Positions 1 through 13,872 of a stretch of 64,000 nt of DNA are shown here, piece by piece. The position numbers and the translations under genes were made by a program. This DNA is from Cololabis saira (Eukaryota; Chordata; Actinopteri; Beloniformes; Belonidae): positions 10,025,625 to 10,089,624 of the forward strand of contig NC_084599.1 of NCBI RefSeq assembly GCF_033807715.1, read 5' to 3'. The notes beneath the pieces are model-generated. The model was not told the DNA's origin and ran no database searches. It saw nothing but the letters and a program-made list of their open reading frames with translations. The stretch's first letter is position 1, and every line of letters begins with the position of its first letter.

Positions 1-1252
1 TCTTTTTGAATGTTATAAATGTGTTAAATGGTAATAGATATACTATTAAAATGATGGCAAATATTTCTATAAACCTTTTTTAATTAACACCAATTAAAAA
101 AGCAATGCAGAGTGTCTTTTTCTCAGTAGGTAGTATCTAAATAAATGATCTGTGTCATTTAAAGAGCTTAAGCCACTGAGGTGAGTTTGCCTCCTCCATG
201 GTTGCTGAAGCTGGCCTGACGCTACAACATTTTTAAAATCTGATTTCCAATTCTCTCAGTTTGATGACAAAAACCCTCGATCAGAGGCAAATTTGCATGG
301 TTTACCTCCGATTCATAAATATCAATATGGGAAATGTTGATTTCATACACAAATTATGTTTATTTGCTGCTGAAAAATGTGACTTTTCAAATGCACCTTA
401 AACAATCCTAATAATAAAGGTAACCACCATTCAGATTCATATTCTGAATGGGATCATTCAGAGCACAAACTAAAATGAGACATGTAAAACATTCAAGACA
501 ACATGTCAGAGCATCTGTTTTGTCTCGGACTTGGCATGCTGTAAAGAATTGACTTCTACCAGGGGTGGGTTTGGGTTATGAGCCATGGCTGGGTTAAAGT
601 TTTGGATGCATAAATTTACCCATCTTTGATGCTAGACTGACACCTAGCTTAATAAGCATCTGGAACTGACAGTAACTTCACATCTGGGTTGCAGGCAATG
701 AGAGAGCAAGGAATACAATGAGGCCACAATGAGAAAGTGAAACCTGTGATGCAAGGGGGAGATACTGTACTGTAAGAGGAAGCCCATACATGGCAACAAA
801 CCACTAGTTTGGCTTCTACCGTATGTTAATTTTTCAATGAATGACTTTTATTTTCTGTCTTTTCCTGTGTCACATTTCATGCAATCTTTGTTGCCAAAAT
901 GTGGTTAGGAGACCAGGGCAGTCATCAGATCGATAAGCCCATTCTGGTGCTGGTCAGTCACATAGTATGAACACCACAGTGACTTCAAGGCTCCCAGCTA
1001 CAAATGTTGTAGTCTGAAGTTAGCCTTAAGTATGTCTACTTGTTGACTTGGATTTCAAAATGGGTCAGAACGAGAAATATGTATGGTGCAAGTGCGTTAA
1101 ATTAAAGCAGTGATTTGTTAAGATTGGGTGCATAAAAACATTTTACTGAAGGTGACAAGTCAGAACTAAAATAATGAAGTTTTAAGCTTTAAGAATACCT
1201 CTTTGTGTATATAATAAGACTATGTATTGGTTACAGTACTTGAACAGATTCT
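1..1252. other. AT-rich sequence, probably ssbp3 intron
   Basis: No exon, RNA gene or clear mobile element was recognised. By position it should lie in an intron of ssbp3, whose 5' exons are outside the window, or upstream of it. Confidence 0.3.
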
Positions 1253-2365
1253 TAGGCCCTGTCCCAATACTCCCCCTACTCCTACTTTTCAGCCCTACCC
1301 CTAAAGAAAGAAAACGAGTGTAGTGGCTATGAATCTGGCCCTACGGATCGAGGGATTTCAGATCCTCACTAGCTGAACTAGAGCCAGAAAAAATTTCCCA
1401 GAATGCTTTTCGTCGTCATTTGCGGACTGAATAAAAAACAAATAGGCGGACATTTCTTATTTTTTAGTGAATAAAATCAATATTTTGAGTTGGTTTCTGC
1501 ATAAAAATGCGTTTTAATTACATTTCTAGCGAGAAATATATATTTTACTTTCATAATATTCACTCAGTGAATGTACATAATCACTGGTTTGCCCGTTGTT
1601 GCGAAGTCTTTTTCAAACCTCGCCAGAATAAAGGCTGATTTATGGTTCCGTGTTACACCAACGCAGAGCCTACAGCGTAGGTTACGCGGCGAAGCGCGCC
1701 GTACGCTGTACCCTACGCCGTACCCTACGCCGTACCCTGTACCCTACGCCGTAGGCTCTGCGTCGATTTAACGTGGAACCATAAATCAGCTCCCGAACCG
1801 GCAGGCAGAAATCCTGAAATTTTCGGAGCAAATTTCTTAACAGGCGTAGCTGCAACTGTTAGATTTCATCTATTAAACCAACATGTATCTTCCTAAATGA
1901 TTTATTTCAGCCAGCGGTAATTCTCCACAGAGCTGCAGGTTTCTCTCCCGGGACGACGGCGCAGGTTGACCCAGCGATCACGTCTGTACGTGAGCTGCTG
2001 CTGCTGCTGGTCCCCGGACCGGCAGGTCTTATCGTTGCGGAAAACATCAGATCAAATTTCTTAACAGGTGTTATTTGGATAAACTGAGCCCAGGTTGGGG
2101 ATCTTAACGGTTACTTTTACGCCTGAAAAAATATCAAAACTTAAAAAAGTGGCATATTAACAGCGCCACAGCTGAAATTAAAACAGCTTTTGGCTCTCAG
2201 CTTCCTGATTTTAGAGGTGGTGCTGAAAGTAGGAGTAGTGGGGGTATTGGGACAGACCTGGGAAGATTTCAAGTGCCCTAAAATCTGTGGCTTCTTTTTT
2301 AGGGGTAGTGGTAGTGAGGGAGGGCTAGTGGTAGAAAGTAGGGGGTGTATTGGGATTGGCCCTTA
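1253..2365. mobile_element. Non-autonomous TIR DNA transposon with duplicated right end
   Basis: The left end TTAGGCCCTGTCCCAATAC is matched in inverted orientation twice. One match ends at about 2255 (GGGGGTATTGGGACAG, preceded by GTAGGAGTAG); the other ends at about 2365 (GGGGGTGTATTGGGATTGGC). The inner match extends through the adjacent pyrimidine-rich CCTACTCCTAC block. No transposase is visible. The superfamily was not assigned because target-site duplications are unclear. A separate palindromic MITE sits inside at 1633-1790. Confidence 0.65.
1633..1790. mobile_element. Palindromic MITE, nested
   Basis: The ends GCTGATTTATGGTTCC and GGAACCATAAATCAGC are exact inverted repeats. The inverted pairing continues inward through GCAGAGCCTAC/GTAGGCTCTGC. 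The centre is a short tandem of CCTACGCCGTA-type units. A second copy lies at 17086-17216. Confidence 0.75.
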
Positions 2366-2405
2366 GTTTAAGACATTTGTCTTGAAGGAGAATTAAGTTG
2401 CGTGA

Positions 2406-2427
2406 AGAAAAAAAAAAAAAAAAAAAA
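2406..2427. repeat. Poly(A) tract
   Basis: A run of about 21 A residues follows the transposon. It may be a retroposon tail or simple slippage; no body was recognised upstream. Confidence 0.6.
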
Positions 2428-5400
2428 GGATAGTGTTGAGAAGAAAAAAAACTTTCCATTTGACAAGCTAGATTGTAAATGAAAGACTGTTCTTATGAAC
2501 ATTTTTAAGTCTAATTTAATATAAGAATTATGTGGAATGCATAACTTGTATGCACTCCTAGAGTTGTATTTTGTTATTTCTATTCCGTCTACTTAAATTC
2601 ATTATTAGAGTATACAGGGTATAATCCAGGGATTTAGCTTAATCTTTCTTCAAACACTCACTGTCATCACGGTAATACTTTTACATGACATCTAATATTC
2701 AGATGTCCCCATAAACTGATGGTAGAAGTTAAAGGAAAAAAACACCACAAACTTAAGATATCACATAAAGAGGTTTAATAGATATATGTTGTGTTAATAT
2801 GCACTTTCTAATGACAAACAATTCCTTGCAAAACTTATTACCTACCAATAGAAACACTTTCTGATGTATTATGAATTAGATGGATCATTAAAGAATTGTA
2901 AAACTTTATTTGAAAAGTTCCCTTGTGGCAAATGTCTTACATTTGAATGATGTTTGCTCTCAAATTTGCTAAACTGTCACTCTAAAATCGTTGTTGATGC
3001 ATGTTTGTCTATCTGTCAGTAAGATGTTCATGGTTGGCTTTGTTTCTCCGTCTAGGTCTGTGTGGATAATAAACATCTTTTATATCTTTACTTAGTTCAC
3101 AGATACAATCAATTGAGATATTTTCACGTTTCTTATTCAAAACCTCTGCGTAGCTTTATCAGCATTTTGATTTTCAGCCTATCTTGCTGTGTAAAAGCAG
3201 TATACCTGCGTTATACAGAGAGGAGAAAAGTCCAACAATGACTGCAGGAGAAGTAGAGCGCTCCACACAAACATGCTCACATCCTATGGTGCAATTCTTC
3301 AGAAAATAATATTCCTAAAGTATCTGCACTGATGAAACGGAGAGCTGTACAGTTTTTCAAAAGCCTTGCTTGTCAAACTCACAAGTCTGTGGTTTTTATA
3401 CCTACTTTTGGTGTTACGTTAGGGTTGGGTATCTTTGCAAAGTCTGACTTCAGTCTATGCAGTCCATGATAGTTGGTTAACACTATTGTTAAAATTATTC
3501 AGAGCTACATTGTCTTAATATACCTCATGTTTGTCAGCCTCTTCGTTGAAGAAGTAATGTTATAGTAGGATTACCAATATTAATTTAGAGCTTCTGCGTG
3601 TTTGCACCTTTGCTGGGCCATGCAGGTTACATACACAATTGCTGGATGGCTCTTTTCCATCTCTGTTTCTGTGCCGTGAAAGGTGTGGTTCTGACATCAT
3701 CCTCCAACTTGCATATAGATGACCTGTCTGGGCACTTCAGATCTGGAAAAACAGGCTGTTTCTATATATGCAATTACTCTTGTTACATTTTTACTTTTCA
3801 CCAGCTTTGTTTAGTTAAAGCTTCTCTCATCGTGCTTACTTTGGCATGAGATCAAAACAGTATTTGATTTCTTCGTGTAAAGAGGGTCTATGTCTATATA
3901 TGATTTGACTTTGTATACTACAGATAGTCTTAAAGTGGAACAAGAGTACGCTTGTCATGTTCAAGTAAGGCTACAGTGTTTGTTCAGGGCTCATACAAAC
4001 AAATAAAGCAACAGCTTTCACAAATGTGCCATCAACCACGTTGTTGTTGTTATTATATGCATACATTCTGTTGCTAGTCTGATTTTTAGCAAGAGTAAAA
4101 TCTACTTGTCAGAAATAAGAAACTTTGAGAGTTTGGATTTGGTATAGAGCAATATTATAACGTTAGTTTGTATTTCAATGTTTCAGTTTGGACACATAGC
4201 TTTAAACTATTACCAAGTAGGAATTAACCCAATTTGTGTAGATTTACCAAAATAAGAGTGTGCTGTTAACTATCCACATGGATAGATTTTATGTAAATAA
4301 TACAACATACCCTGATATCGTTATGAAGTGCTGAGTTGTGTACTCGGCATGTAGTTTTTTGCATGCTATTGTCATTTGTAACATTCAATATGATACAATT
4401 TTTACACTTTGTTTTTGACATTCCCAGGCCACGTAAGTTGTTAAGTTCCTCTGACAAATTTTCATACATTTGTGCTTGGTTTTTAAGTGAAACATAAAGA
4501 GGAGCTGAGATCTCCACAAAGTGATGCTCTAATATTTATAGCATTAGGTTGTTGTAGAAAATCCGCAGATGCTTAAGGATTTGTCCGCGTTGCACCTAGC
4601 TGACTTTTCAACACCATCCTGTCACACCACCCGCTAAAGAAGTGGGATCTGGGCTGCCAGTGAGTGGGCTGGTCTTTGTGGGGCCTGAGGAGATGTGACT
4701 TTTCGCTGTAGCCTCACTTCTCTTCCCATTGAGGTATTTCACAGTGGCCCTGCAGTGGCAGCCCGAGCAGATATAATTAGGGAAGGTGCAGTCGATAAAA
4801 GGGAGTGTGTTGGTTATTGACCAGTAATGTCTGTAGAGCTGCGGGGCTCTGGAGCTTCATGTGAGCATGGATGCTGATACATCCATTCTTGTAGTGATAG
4901 TTTGTTGTTGTTCATTTACATCTACTCTACAATATGAGCAAGCTGCACATTAACAAATGGTACTAAAGGCGCTTCTCTCTTTTTGTTGCTGTTCTCTGGA
5001 AGCTAAACCCCACAGCTCTGAAGACATTAGCTCATCTCAGATTGCTGTAGCTGTAGGGAAGAAAAACTCAGTCAATTAGGAGCGTGTGACCGAAGCAAAT
5101 GGCACATTAGTGAATTAGGGCTGTGGTTTGAGCAGGAAATAGGCCCAGCTTGCCCCTGCTGTGCAGCAGCACTTTGGAGCCACTGCTTCAGTGCATCCCA
5201 CTGATACTTATCTGATCCACTGGATCCTAATCAGCAGGACTCAGACCTCAATAAAGACCTCATTAATACCTTATTGAAGTCTTAAAGGATGGCAGGTCAC
5301 TTTGGTAAATTATGTTTAAACAGGAAATGCATAGAATTGTATTCACAGGTCTGGACAAGGGTTATGGACAAAGACTCCAAAGACTTTTGAATTGTGGTGT

Positions 5401-5495
5401 TCTTGTTGGACCAAAAACAGACAAACGTTGCATTTAGTAAGGCCTCCATTTGTGCAACTGAAAAAGGTTTTATTTAGTTTTCCTCTTCTTACTAG
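2428..5495. other. ssbp3 intron, nothing recognised
   Basis: AT-rich DNA without a supportable exon, RNA gene or repeat. It ends in a pyrimidine tract and the acceptor (TTACTAG) of the first ssbp3 exon in the window. Confidence 0.4.
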
Positions 5496-8400
5496 AGTGC
5501 GGCAGCAGCCCCCAGCCCTGTGATGGGAGGGATGCCCCCTGGTGAGGGGATGGCAGGAGGACCAATGCCACCCGGCTTTTTCCAAGTAAGTCCATCGCTA
5601 TGCTGAAGACTGCTGTAAAACGTACTTTATTAAATCCATACATTGATTTTTACTAGATATTTTTAAGTGTCTTTAGTACTTTTTTTTTATTAATTTCCCC
5701 TCAATAAAGTGTTTTTTGAATTTTTATAAACTTAAAGCAGGAATTGTTAGTTATCATGCCAAATGTCTTAATTTCCTGCGTTAGGAAAAATCAATATTGA
5801 CATTTCACTGCTTGTAGCTTTTGGTGATGTGATCAGGGTTTTTGTCTGTATTGTAGCGGTATAGGTTTCCACAGTGGTGTTTGTATTACTGTTGTCTGTT
5901 GTGCTCTGCTTAGTGCACTCGTAGTAAACATCATAGATATTCTATCAGGCCCATCCTGTGCTGTAAACAGCATGGCGTGGCTTGGCCATTTTCCCTGATG
6001 GAGAAATCGAAAGGTGCAGCACCTTCTGTAATTCAATATCTCATGAAGATAAAGCCTTCGCAGGCACCTGTGTGTGTAAGTGTCTCATTAGAGGTGGAAT
6101 GAAACTGATGTTGCTCTTCCACTGATGGAGCAAACGATTCCCCAACAATGCCACCAGTTTATTATAAACTAGAAGCCACAGCAGTGACTCATTATATTAT
6201 AATACTAAATCCAGAAAGATGTTGGCATCTATAGATGAGCACATGCGCTCGTTGCAAAAAGCAAAGGAGGGGGCTCAATTATACCCCTCGCTCTGTCAGA
6301 TCAGCAACATTAACGGCACAGTGCTAGTGTTTAGTGTTGTTATTATAAACCTAATTGCATAGAGCTTAATTGATGCTCTTAATTCAGGGAAATTGGCACT
6401 GATAACATGCTGCATGCAGCAGGCTTCTCAATGTCTTGACTGACAGGCAAAACAGCACACATCCTCTCCATCTCTGTCTTTGGTTCCTCGTTCATTTGTT
6501 TGTTTTTCCTCCGCTCCCTTTCACGGTTTATTACTTTGAATTAGCATAATGTTTTTGTACATTTTGGCACCACACTGGTCCTTGCGCTCCAACTGTCCTC
6601 TGCCCTCCAGTAACCCTGCTCCTCTCTCTGCTATTTCATGCTCTGTCTTCCTCTCTTCACCTCATCATCCCTTCTGTTCCTGTTCTATCCTCCTGCTTGG
6701 CTCTTCATTTTGTGTGACGCTGCAGGGTCCTCCTGGTCCCCAGGGCTCTCCTCACCCTCAGCCTCCTCCCCCTAACAGTATGATGGGGCCACACAGCCAG
6801 GTAACGCTGCTTTTCTTTCCCACTTCTTCTGTCGTCTTTTTCTCTTGTTTCGCTATGTGCATTCATGTATGAATCTTGGTTCTCAGAGCTGATGCTTTAT
6901 GCTTCTGCATTCTTCTGAGCTTATAATGCCCATCGCAGAACAAGAAACTTAGAAATTAGAACTTTTTTTGTTTTCTTTTAAGAGAAATATGTTTTGGAAA
7001 TTTCAAGGATCAACTGTGTTTATGTTTTAGTCCTTCATGTCGCCTCGCTTTGCTGGAGGCCCAAGAGGTCCACCCATGAGGATGGCCAACCAGGTAGAGC
7101 TAAAACCATGCACTCGCATCCACTCACTTTCACACAAAACAGTTTCAGGGCTGTTTAAAAGTCAGCAAGTACTCTGGAACAAGTTGTTTTTGTTATGACA
7201 GCCAAATTGCTGGCGTATAACCAGGAGACCTAGGGCTGTGCGATTAATCGATTTTTAAATCTAAATCGGATTTATTAATCAAGACAACGTTAAAAAAAGG
7301 AAAATCGGAAAATGGATTTTCCTTTTTTGCAGCTGGCTGCATTACAGACAGAGCTCGTCTAGTCATCTTTGTTGTGTCAAGAAAATTGTAAATGTTGTCA
7401 CTTTACTAAACTCAAGGAGGATTTACAGTATCTTTCAATTGCACTTCATTCCCAATAGGGAAATTTGTTTGCTATTTTTCTTTAAAAATAAAGATAAAAT
7501 ATTTGAAACAATTTATTCCATTGTCTTTTGTAGTTTTACCAAAAAAATCGAAATCGAAAATCGGTTTTTCAGAGAAAAAAATCGGGATTTTATTTTTGTC
7601 CAAAATCGCCCAGCCCTAAGACCAGGTTTCAGAACAGTTTTCTCTTTACTACGCTAGACTTGCGCACTATTGATATAAGGGGCCGGAAGTGGATTTTATT
7701 TTGACCAATAATATAAGCAGTGTCAATTATGTGATACGTGTTGGGCAAGGGAGGATAACGGTTGGTGAACAAATTGTATATATTTAAAACTGCAGTGTCA
7801 TTGTAATCTTGTGTTTTATCCCTAATAGCCACCAGGCGCAGGGCCCGGTCCTCATCCCATGTTGCCCAACATGGACCCCACACGACCACAAGGTAGGAAT
7901 CAGCGCTGATTTGACTGTAACTCCATCTAAAAGTCATACATAACGTAAATCTGTTATCCTTTTTTTCTTTCCAGGCCATCCTAATTTAGGGCCAATGCAG
8001 AGGATGAGTGGTCCTCGAGGCATGGGGCCTATGGGGCCCGGCCCTCAGGTACATGTCTTGTTTTGTAGAGAACATGCCACCAGACTATTCAGAAATCAAT
8101 ATCCTATTATGTGTAAATGTTTTGTTGACTAATTTTGATTGCATTAATGGCAGCATTTGTGGTTTTCACAGAATCTATGCCTGTGACGTTTTAAGTGTTT
8201 GATTTTTGGTTATCATCTCAGAACTTTGGTGGGGGTATGAGGCCTCCTCACAACAGCATGGGTCCTGGTATGCCTGGAGTGAACATGTGAGCCAGCTTTT
8301 CCTATATATTGTCATGTTTTTCACTTTAAATTTCAAAAAGAAAAACTAACCTCAGTTTTTACTATTTAGGGGCCCTGGGACCGGTCGGCCATGGCCCAAT

Positions 8401-11003
8401 CCTAACAATGCCAACTCTGTAAGTAGGAGTAGTGTACACACACACAGGATTACTGGTTTAGATTGTTTTCACTGCTCTTTTCCAAGCTGTGTAGATCTAG
8501 TGTATCCCATAGTTGGAGTCCGGGATGTAATTGTAGTATTATGTGTCATGGTTTTCACAGAGAGTTAGACAGCCAGGCATAATGGTATTAGGATGATCAA
8601 ATGATGAATGATGACAGTTTGAGGTAAATCGGGGTTTTGCACTCCCATTTCTGGTCTGTAATGTTTGCGTCTTTGGTTTCAGATGCCTTACTCATCACCC
8701 TCTCCTGGTGCATACGGGGTGAGGACACATCCAGATGTTTTATACATTTCATACAATGTGTAATACTTGAAAATGCATAGCATGTTATTAATAATTTGTG
8801 ATCTCTTCTCCAAAGGGGGCGTCTGGAGGTGCAGGTCCTCCCGGAACTCCCATCATGCCCAGCCCTGCAGGTGAATGCTTTGCTGATCTCTTTTTGTTCT
8901 TCTTTTTTTTTTTCTTTGTCATCAGAAACTAAATGAATCATTGCACATTTTTTACAGATTCAAACAACTCTGGTGACAATTTGTACACTATGATCAACAC
9001 TGGACCTGGCAACAGAAATAATGTGAGTAGTTCGTCATTTCTCCCTTCATTCTGTCGTAGCAGTGGTGGACTTATTCATTAAGAGTTAAGTAGGACTGCT
9101 ATTAAAGTTACATGAAGTTGTTGGCAAAGAGCAAAGATATGTGTATTAAACTGGGCTCACCTGCTCGTTTATTTTCTCAAAGTTTACAGTTAGGTGGTTG
9201 TGGTGTGCAGATGTTTTTTCTGAGCGACTTTCTGCCAGTAACCAGATAACTATCTCTTGGGGGTCTTCATTTATTTATATAAACAACTTCTAAAAAAACT
9301 AATTTGATTGTTGCAAAATGTGATCATGAGCGAAACTTCTTGTTGCATAGATAAAACTGGTCTATGTGAAAATGATTTCAGAGATAAAAGGGTGAGAATT
9401 TTGGTCCTTGTAAATCACATATGGAGTATTTTCTAGTGTTGCAGTATCCATCTAGCAGTGTATAAAATTGATTTTTATGAGATCAAAGCAAATGCATTTG
9501 TAATACTGAGTTCTGTTTGTGAGTTATTTGATATGACAGGCTACTGTTACAGTAACACTCTTGAACTGAAATGATCATACCGAGATAACAAGCATTTTCA
9601 GCAAGAAGAGGAGATGAATCTAATGACTTTGAGCTGCTTGAACTGCTAGTGCTCATTTGAACATTTCTCCTGTTTGTAGGTTGGAATCTAAATCAAATTT
9701 AGCCATTGATTACTGTAGACTACTCAACATGATCAATTAATTTCTTTAAAAAGAAATGTTAATGCAAGCTGGCAGCCTGCGCCCAGCCCTCATCTTTGAG
9801 TTTGCATCTGTGAAAATTCTGATCCAGATTTCTCGTTCACAGCCGTTTATGCCAGGTTTTGTTAAACTTTTGGTTCATACTTTAGTCTAGCACATTTGAA
9901 CTCGTGTGGTTGTGCAGTAGAGCCACCACCAGACTGCATTAATTCCCTCTCAGAAGCGGATGCCATTTTTCTCTTAATATTCATGGCCTTGAGACATTGG
10001 ATATTATAGCTGCAGAAGTCAACACTCTGCATTGATGCAGCTCAAGAGAACTATAATCCTCAGTGACAGCAATATTTACTTCAGAGGCAACAGCATAGGA
10101 GTAAAAGAGGACATTTAAAAACACTGCTGGTTCCCTGTGACATCTATACATCCATCCATCCATCCATCCATCCATCCATCCATCCGTTTCCTCAGCTCTT
10201 GCCTTGCAGATCCACAACAGTATTTTTCAAAACTGTGTAATGGGTGGAGGTTGGAATCAGCGCAGGGGGGTTATGTTACAGTTTAATGTGATCTATGTAT
10301 TTTCTTTTTTTTTTTTTAACCGTGTCTTGTCCCTCAGTTCCCGATGGGCCCTGGCTCCGACGGGCCCCTGGGAGCCATGGCTGGGATGGAACCACACCAC
10401 ATGAATGGATCACTAGGTAACACTATCCTGTACAACATACTGAGCTAACGCAACACAGAAGTGTTTGACTTTCATTAAAAATAAATGTACAGCGGATTTA
10501 AAGAAGGGCCACTTCATGAAAACTAATTTCTCATCATCTTTAAGTAAGAATGTTTGTTTTTAGCATTTTTCAAATGCTTTTCTCTATTTTGTTTTTAACT
10601 GTGCAGGCTCTGGTGATATGGATGGAATGAATAAGGTAATATATATTTATATATAATGATGTTCAGTGTCTTTGCACGGATGGGTGTTTTACATTTATTA
10701 AACCAAAAATGTATTCCTTGTTTGTAGAATTCCCCAAACAATTTAAGTGGCATTAGCAATCCTCCCGGGACCCCGAGGGATGACGGAGAGCTGGGTGGAA
10801 ACTTCCTTCACCCCTTTCAGAACGAGAACGTGAGTCTCTTCTTCTCTGTTGCTTTTTTCCCGTTAGCAATAGTGGACTGTCAACCAAGCGGCGAAGGTGG
10901 CCGTTTGATCTAGGAGGAGTTAGAACAACCGCTTTATGACTGTTTGTCAATCATCTCCCCTGTGCTTCCGCAGTACTCTCCAACCATGACGATGAGTGTG
11001 TGA
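5496..11003 (+). CDS. ssbp3: ssbp3-like single-stranded DNA-binding protein, 3' 14 coding exons (5' end outside window)
   Basis: Fourteen exons join in one open frame (876 nt, 291 residues plus stop): 5496-5585, 6726-6800, 7031-7093, 7829-7892, 7975-8048, 8222-8286, 8370-8418, 8683-8718, 8816-8870, 8958-9022, 10338-10416, 10607-10635, 10728-10829, 10974-11003. Every junction is GT/AG and phases agree. The product begins SAAAAPSPV, the point in SSBP2/3/4 just after the N-terminal LUFS/LisH region, and is rich in Pro, Gly and Met. It contains [39 protein letters not shown] and [13 protein letters not shown], and ends YSPTMTMSV, the family's invariant C-terminus. Members are nuclear co-regulators that bind and stabilise LDB1 in LIM-homeodomain complexes. 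The stretch [19 protein letters not shown] is closest to SSBP3 as I recall it, and dio1 next door also maps near SSBP3 in human. SSBP4 or a fish duplicate remains possible. Exons for the first ~90 residues are not in 1-5495. Confidence 0.9.
7233..7616. mobile_element. TA-flanked MITE in ssbp3 intron
   Basis: The ends GGGCTGTGCGATTAATCG and AAAATCGCCCAGCCC form imperfect terminal inverted repeats and are bounded by TA on both sides (7231-7232, 7617-7618). The interior is rich in AAATCG/CGATTT motifs. The same family is present at 40194-40890. TA duplication suggests Tc1/mariner-type insertion, though no transposase is present. Confidence 0.65.
10149..10186. repeat. (CATC)n microsatellite
   Basis: About nine tandem CATC units in the long ssbp3 intron between exons 9022 and 10338. 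The rest of that 1.3-kb intron shows nothing else recognisable. Confidence 0.9.
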
Positions 11004-13163
11004 CCACCCCCCTTCAACCTCCACCCAGCATTATTGCCATCATTCCTAGGATCTGAACTCACAACAGGACATGGCCAAACACATCAACGCCAAAATCAGG
11101 GACAAGCACCATTTTGGTTCTACTAATGCCAGAATGCTGATTGGAGAAAAACATCAAATTGTTTGCGACTACTGCTCCTCACTCAAAAAATGAAGGACAA
11201 TTTCTCCATTTATCACCACCCCAAGTGTGACAAAACCAGCTACTGAAATGCATACATGACACGTTTTATGTTTTTTGCAGAACTCCCCCTCCCCCAGTCC
11301 CATCAACCTCCTCAGCAAACAGGAAAAACATGATTGAAGTTTACCTCTTGTACGTTTTAATGATTGCTTTGTGGTGCAAGATGTGCAGGAAATGTCAGCT
11401 TTTGTCACTGAACACTGGAGAGTGTGCATATGCATTATGAGCTTGGAAAGTCTTTGTCTCGTCATTTTACTCATCGCCATGCATACTGTCTCACAAATGT
11501 CGGTTGGCATTGGACTCTAATTTTGCCTTTTACTCAATAGCCACCTTTATTAATAATGTACTGTTCTTCCCAAGCCCACCCTTCTATTTAAAGAGATTTT
11601 TACAGATGAGAATATGTGAATGAAATATGGCATTTATTGTGACGACCTTTCAGAGCACGTTAATGCTCAGGTAGTTCTTAATATGTCATATTGATCCAAT
11701 TTGATCAGTTTCAGTTTCTTATTGTTGACAGTGAAACTACTCTGCACTCTGAGCTGTTTAATTGAAACAGGCGGACTGCTGGTGCGTGCTGTCAAGGGAA
11801 GCCAGACTTTGGCAGAAGTGAGTGCATGAGTGCTGAGAATCTGTGTACAACATACTACCTAGTGCTGCTCTTCTCTATATGGACACCTGCTTTAAGATGT
11901 GGTGTGTATCTCTTTATCTGCCTGTGCTTAACACTCTGTGCTCTTCATTGTCGTAGCCTTCTGTGTTATGTCTGTTTTGGTTGAGTTATGATGAAATGGC
12001 TGTGGATGAGTTGCCCATTTTGATCTCGTACATATTGATTGTTCATATCTCCCTCCTGTATCACTGGTCGTCCCTTTGGCCCCGCCCCCTTTTTTGCCCA
12101 CCCATATATTTTTTATATTTTGATACAAACTTTGACTACATATATTGCCCCAGTTATTCAGTTAGTCAAAGCTTTTTAAACTGATTCTAGTTGGCATCAT
12201 TATAAACTTAGCAGCAGTCTTGTAAATGTGATGAGAATTTTTGTTTCTTTTTTTTTTTTTTTTTCCTGTGAACATTACACATTATACACATCTGTCCTAT
12301 GTTGCCTTTATTTGCTGATATTTTTTTATTTTAAATTGAGGAAAGATTGCTTGTTAATATAATTTTACAATAACTTAACTCATTGTGTGAATTGTTTTTA
12401 TTTTGACTTCATTTAGATTCACTGCCTACTGTAAACTACTGTCATTAACTATTTAACCATTGATGGTGGTCCATATACGGGTTTTTCTTTTCTTTTTTTT
12501 TTTAATATATCAAATCAAAAACATTTCTTTAGTACATAAAAGTTCACATTGAAAAAAATTACACGTGCAATTGTCCAAAACAAAAAAGGGAGTGCCTCCT
12601 GGTGTCTGGTCTCATCAAGAGGATTTATTCCACAGCCCACCACGTCAGCAAGAGGAAATCTCAGAGTATGACCTTCGATATTGAGGAGAAACTGTTGCAG
12701 CTTGAGCTAAGGGTGCTCCGTCAGGATGGTGGGAAGTGATGACTGATCCATTTTTATCACTTATCTAGCAGACTGATCAGAGTTCTGCATCAAACCAATA
12801 GCTCTTAAGCCCCCCCCCCCCCAAAGGGGTGTTAGTTAACACACTTTTACCATTCTGCAAGATTTACTATTGTTTAGTCCTGTTTTGATCCCTCCTGCTG
12901 TATCTTCCGTTAGTACCTTCTTGAGTTTCTTACCTGCCTCTGCCGTGACCTCCACTCACCTCATCATTGTTTATGGGTGACGGTGTTGGACAGCGATAAC
13001 CTGACTACTCTGAAAGTTACTGGCTGGGTTTTGCTGATATCAGGCACGGGAGACCTCGAGAACTAGACAATGCTCCCTAAAAGAAAGCAAATGTGGCTTC
13101 AAATGAAGTGGAAACTGATATTTTCATCAAATAGAAAAAATAAAAAAAATGGGAAAAAAGTCT

Positions 13164-13168
<5 letters not shown>

Positions 13169-13246
<78 letters not shown>
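13169..13246. repeat. (TA)n microsatellite
   Basis: An uninterrupted TA run of 39 units in the presumed ssbp3 3' UTR or downstream flank. Confidence 0.95.
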
Positions 13247-13247
<1 letters not shown>

Positions 13248-13833
13248 CCTTGAAGCAATATGTGCTTTTTTTATTTTACCTTCAATGAGGGGAAACAGTT
13301 GTTTTGGAGCTACTCGTCCTCAGACAGCAGGCGTTGTTGCCTGTTGCCAATGAAATTACCTGACTTAATGTTCCTGCCTGTTTGCCTTGGATAACTTAAT
13401 ACAAATGAAGTCATAAGCCATGACATAACATAGTAAGTTATTTGATCAGCATTGAAAATATTTATTTTTGGGTGGAGATGTGCAAGCATACCACAGATTC
13501 CTGTCAAAGCTAGACTACTAAAGGCAAAAGAATTGGGGGGTTGGGGGTCTGTGTTTGATATCCTGCTTGTCTCACGATTGCTCCAGATACAAAGCATGCA
13601 AATGATAGTCAGGAAGACGCTGGCCCTGTGAAGGAACAAATTACAGAACAAAGGTCATCCAGAACTCACCCAGAATGTAGCTTTGCAAATAAACCTGATC
13701 ATCTGGTTGGCATTAGTGCGAGGCCAGTCGTCTGTCAGTGCCCAGCCAACCTAAGCCAGTTTTCATGACTCCAGCAGCTCCAAAAAGTTTTTCTATTTCT
13801 GACATTAAGTCAAGATGCATTTTATTGTTGGTG

Positions 13834-13836
<3 letters not shown>

Positions 13837-13867
<31 letters not shown>
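13837..13867. repeat. Poly(A) tract
   Basis: About 30 A residues between ssbp3 and dio1. Confidence 0.8.

Positions 13868-13872
<5 letters not shown>

Noticed and set aside
5496..11003. Assignment to SSBP2 or SSBP4
   Set aside because: C-terminal exon wording ([20 protein letters not shown]) and the dio1 neighbourhood fit SSBP3 better; not fully excluded without a tree.
12590..12740. Exon-like block downstream of ssbp3
   Set aside because: No supported frame with acceptor and donor; likely 3' UTR.
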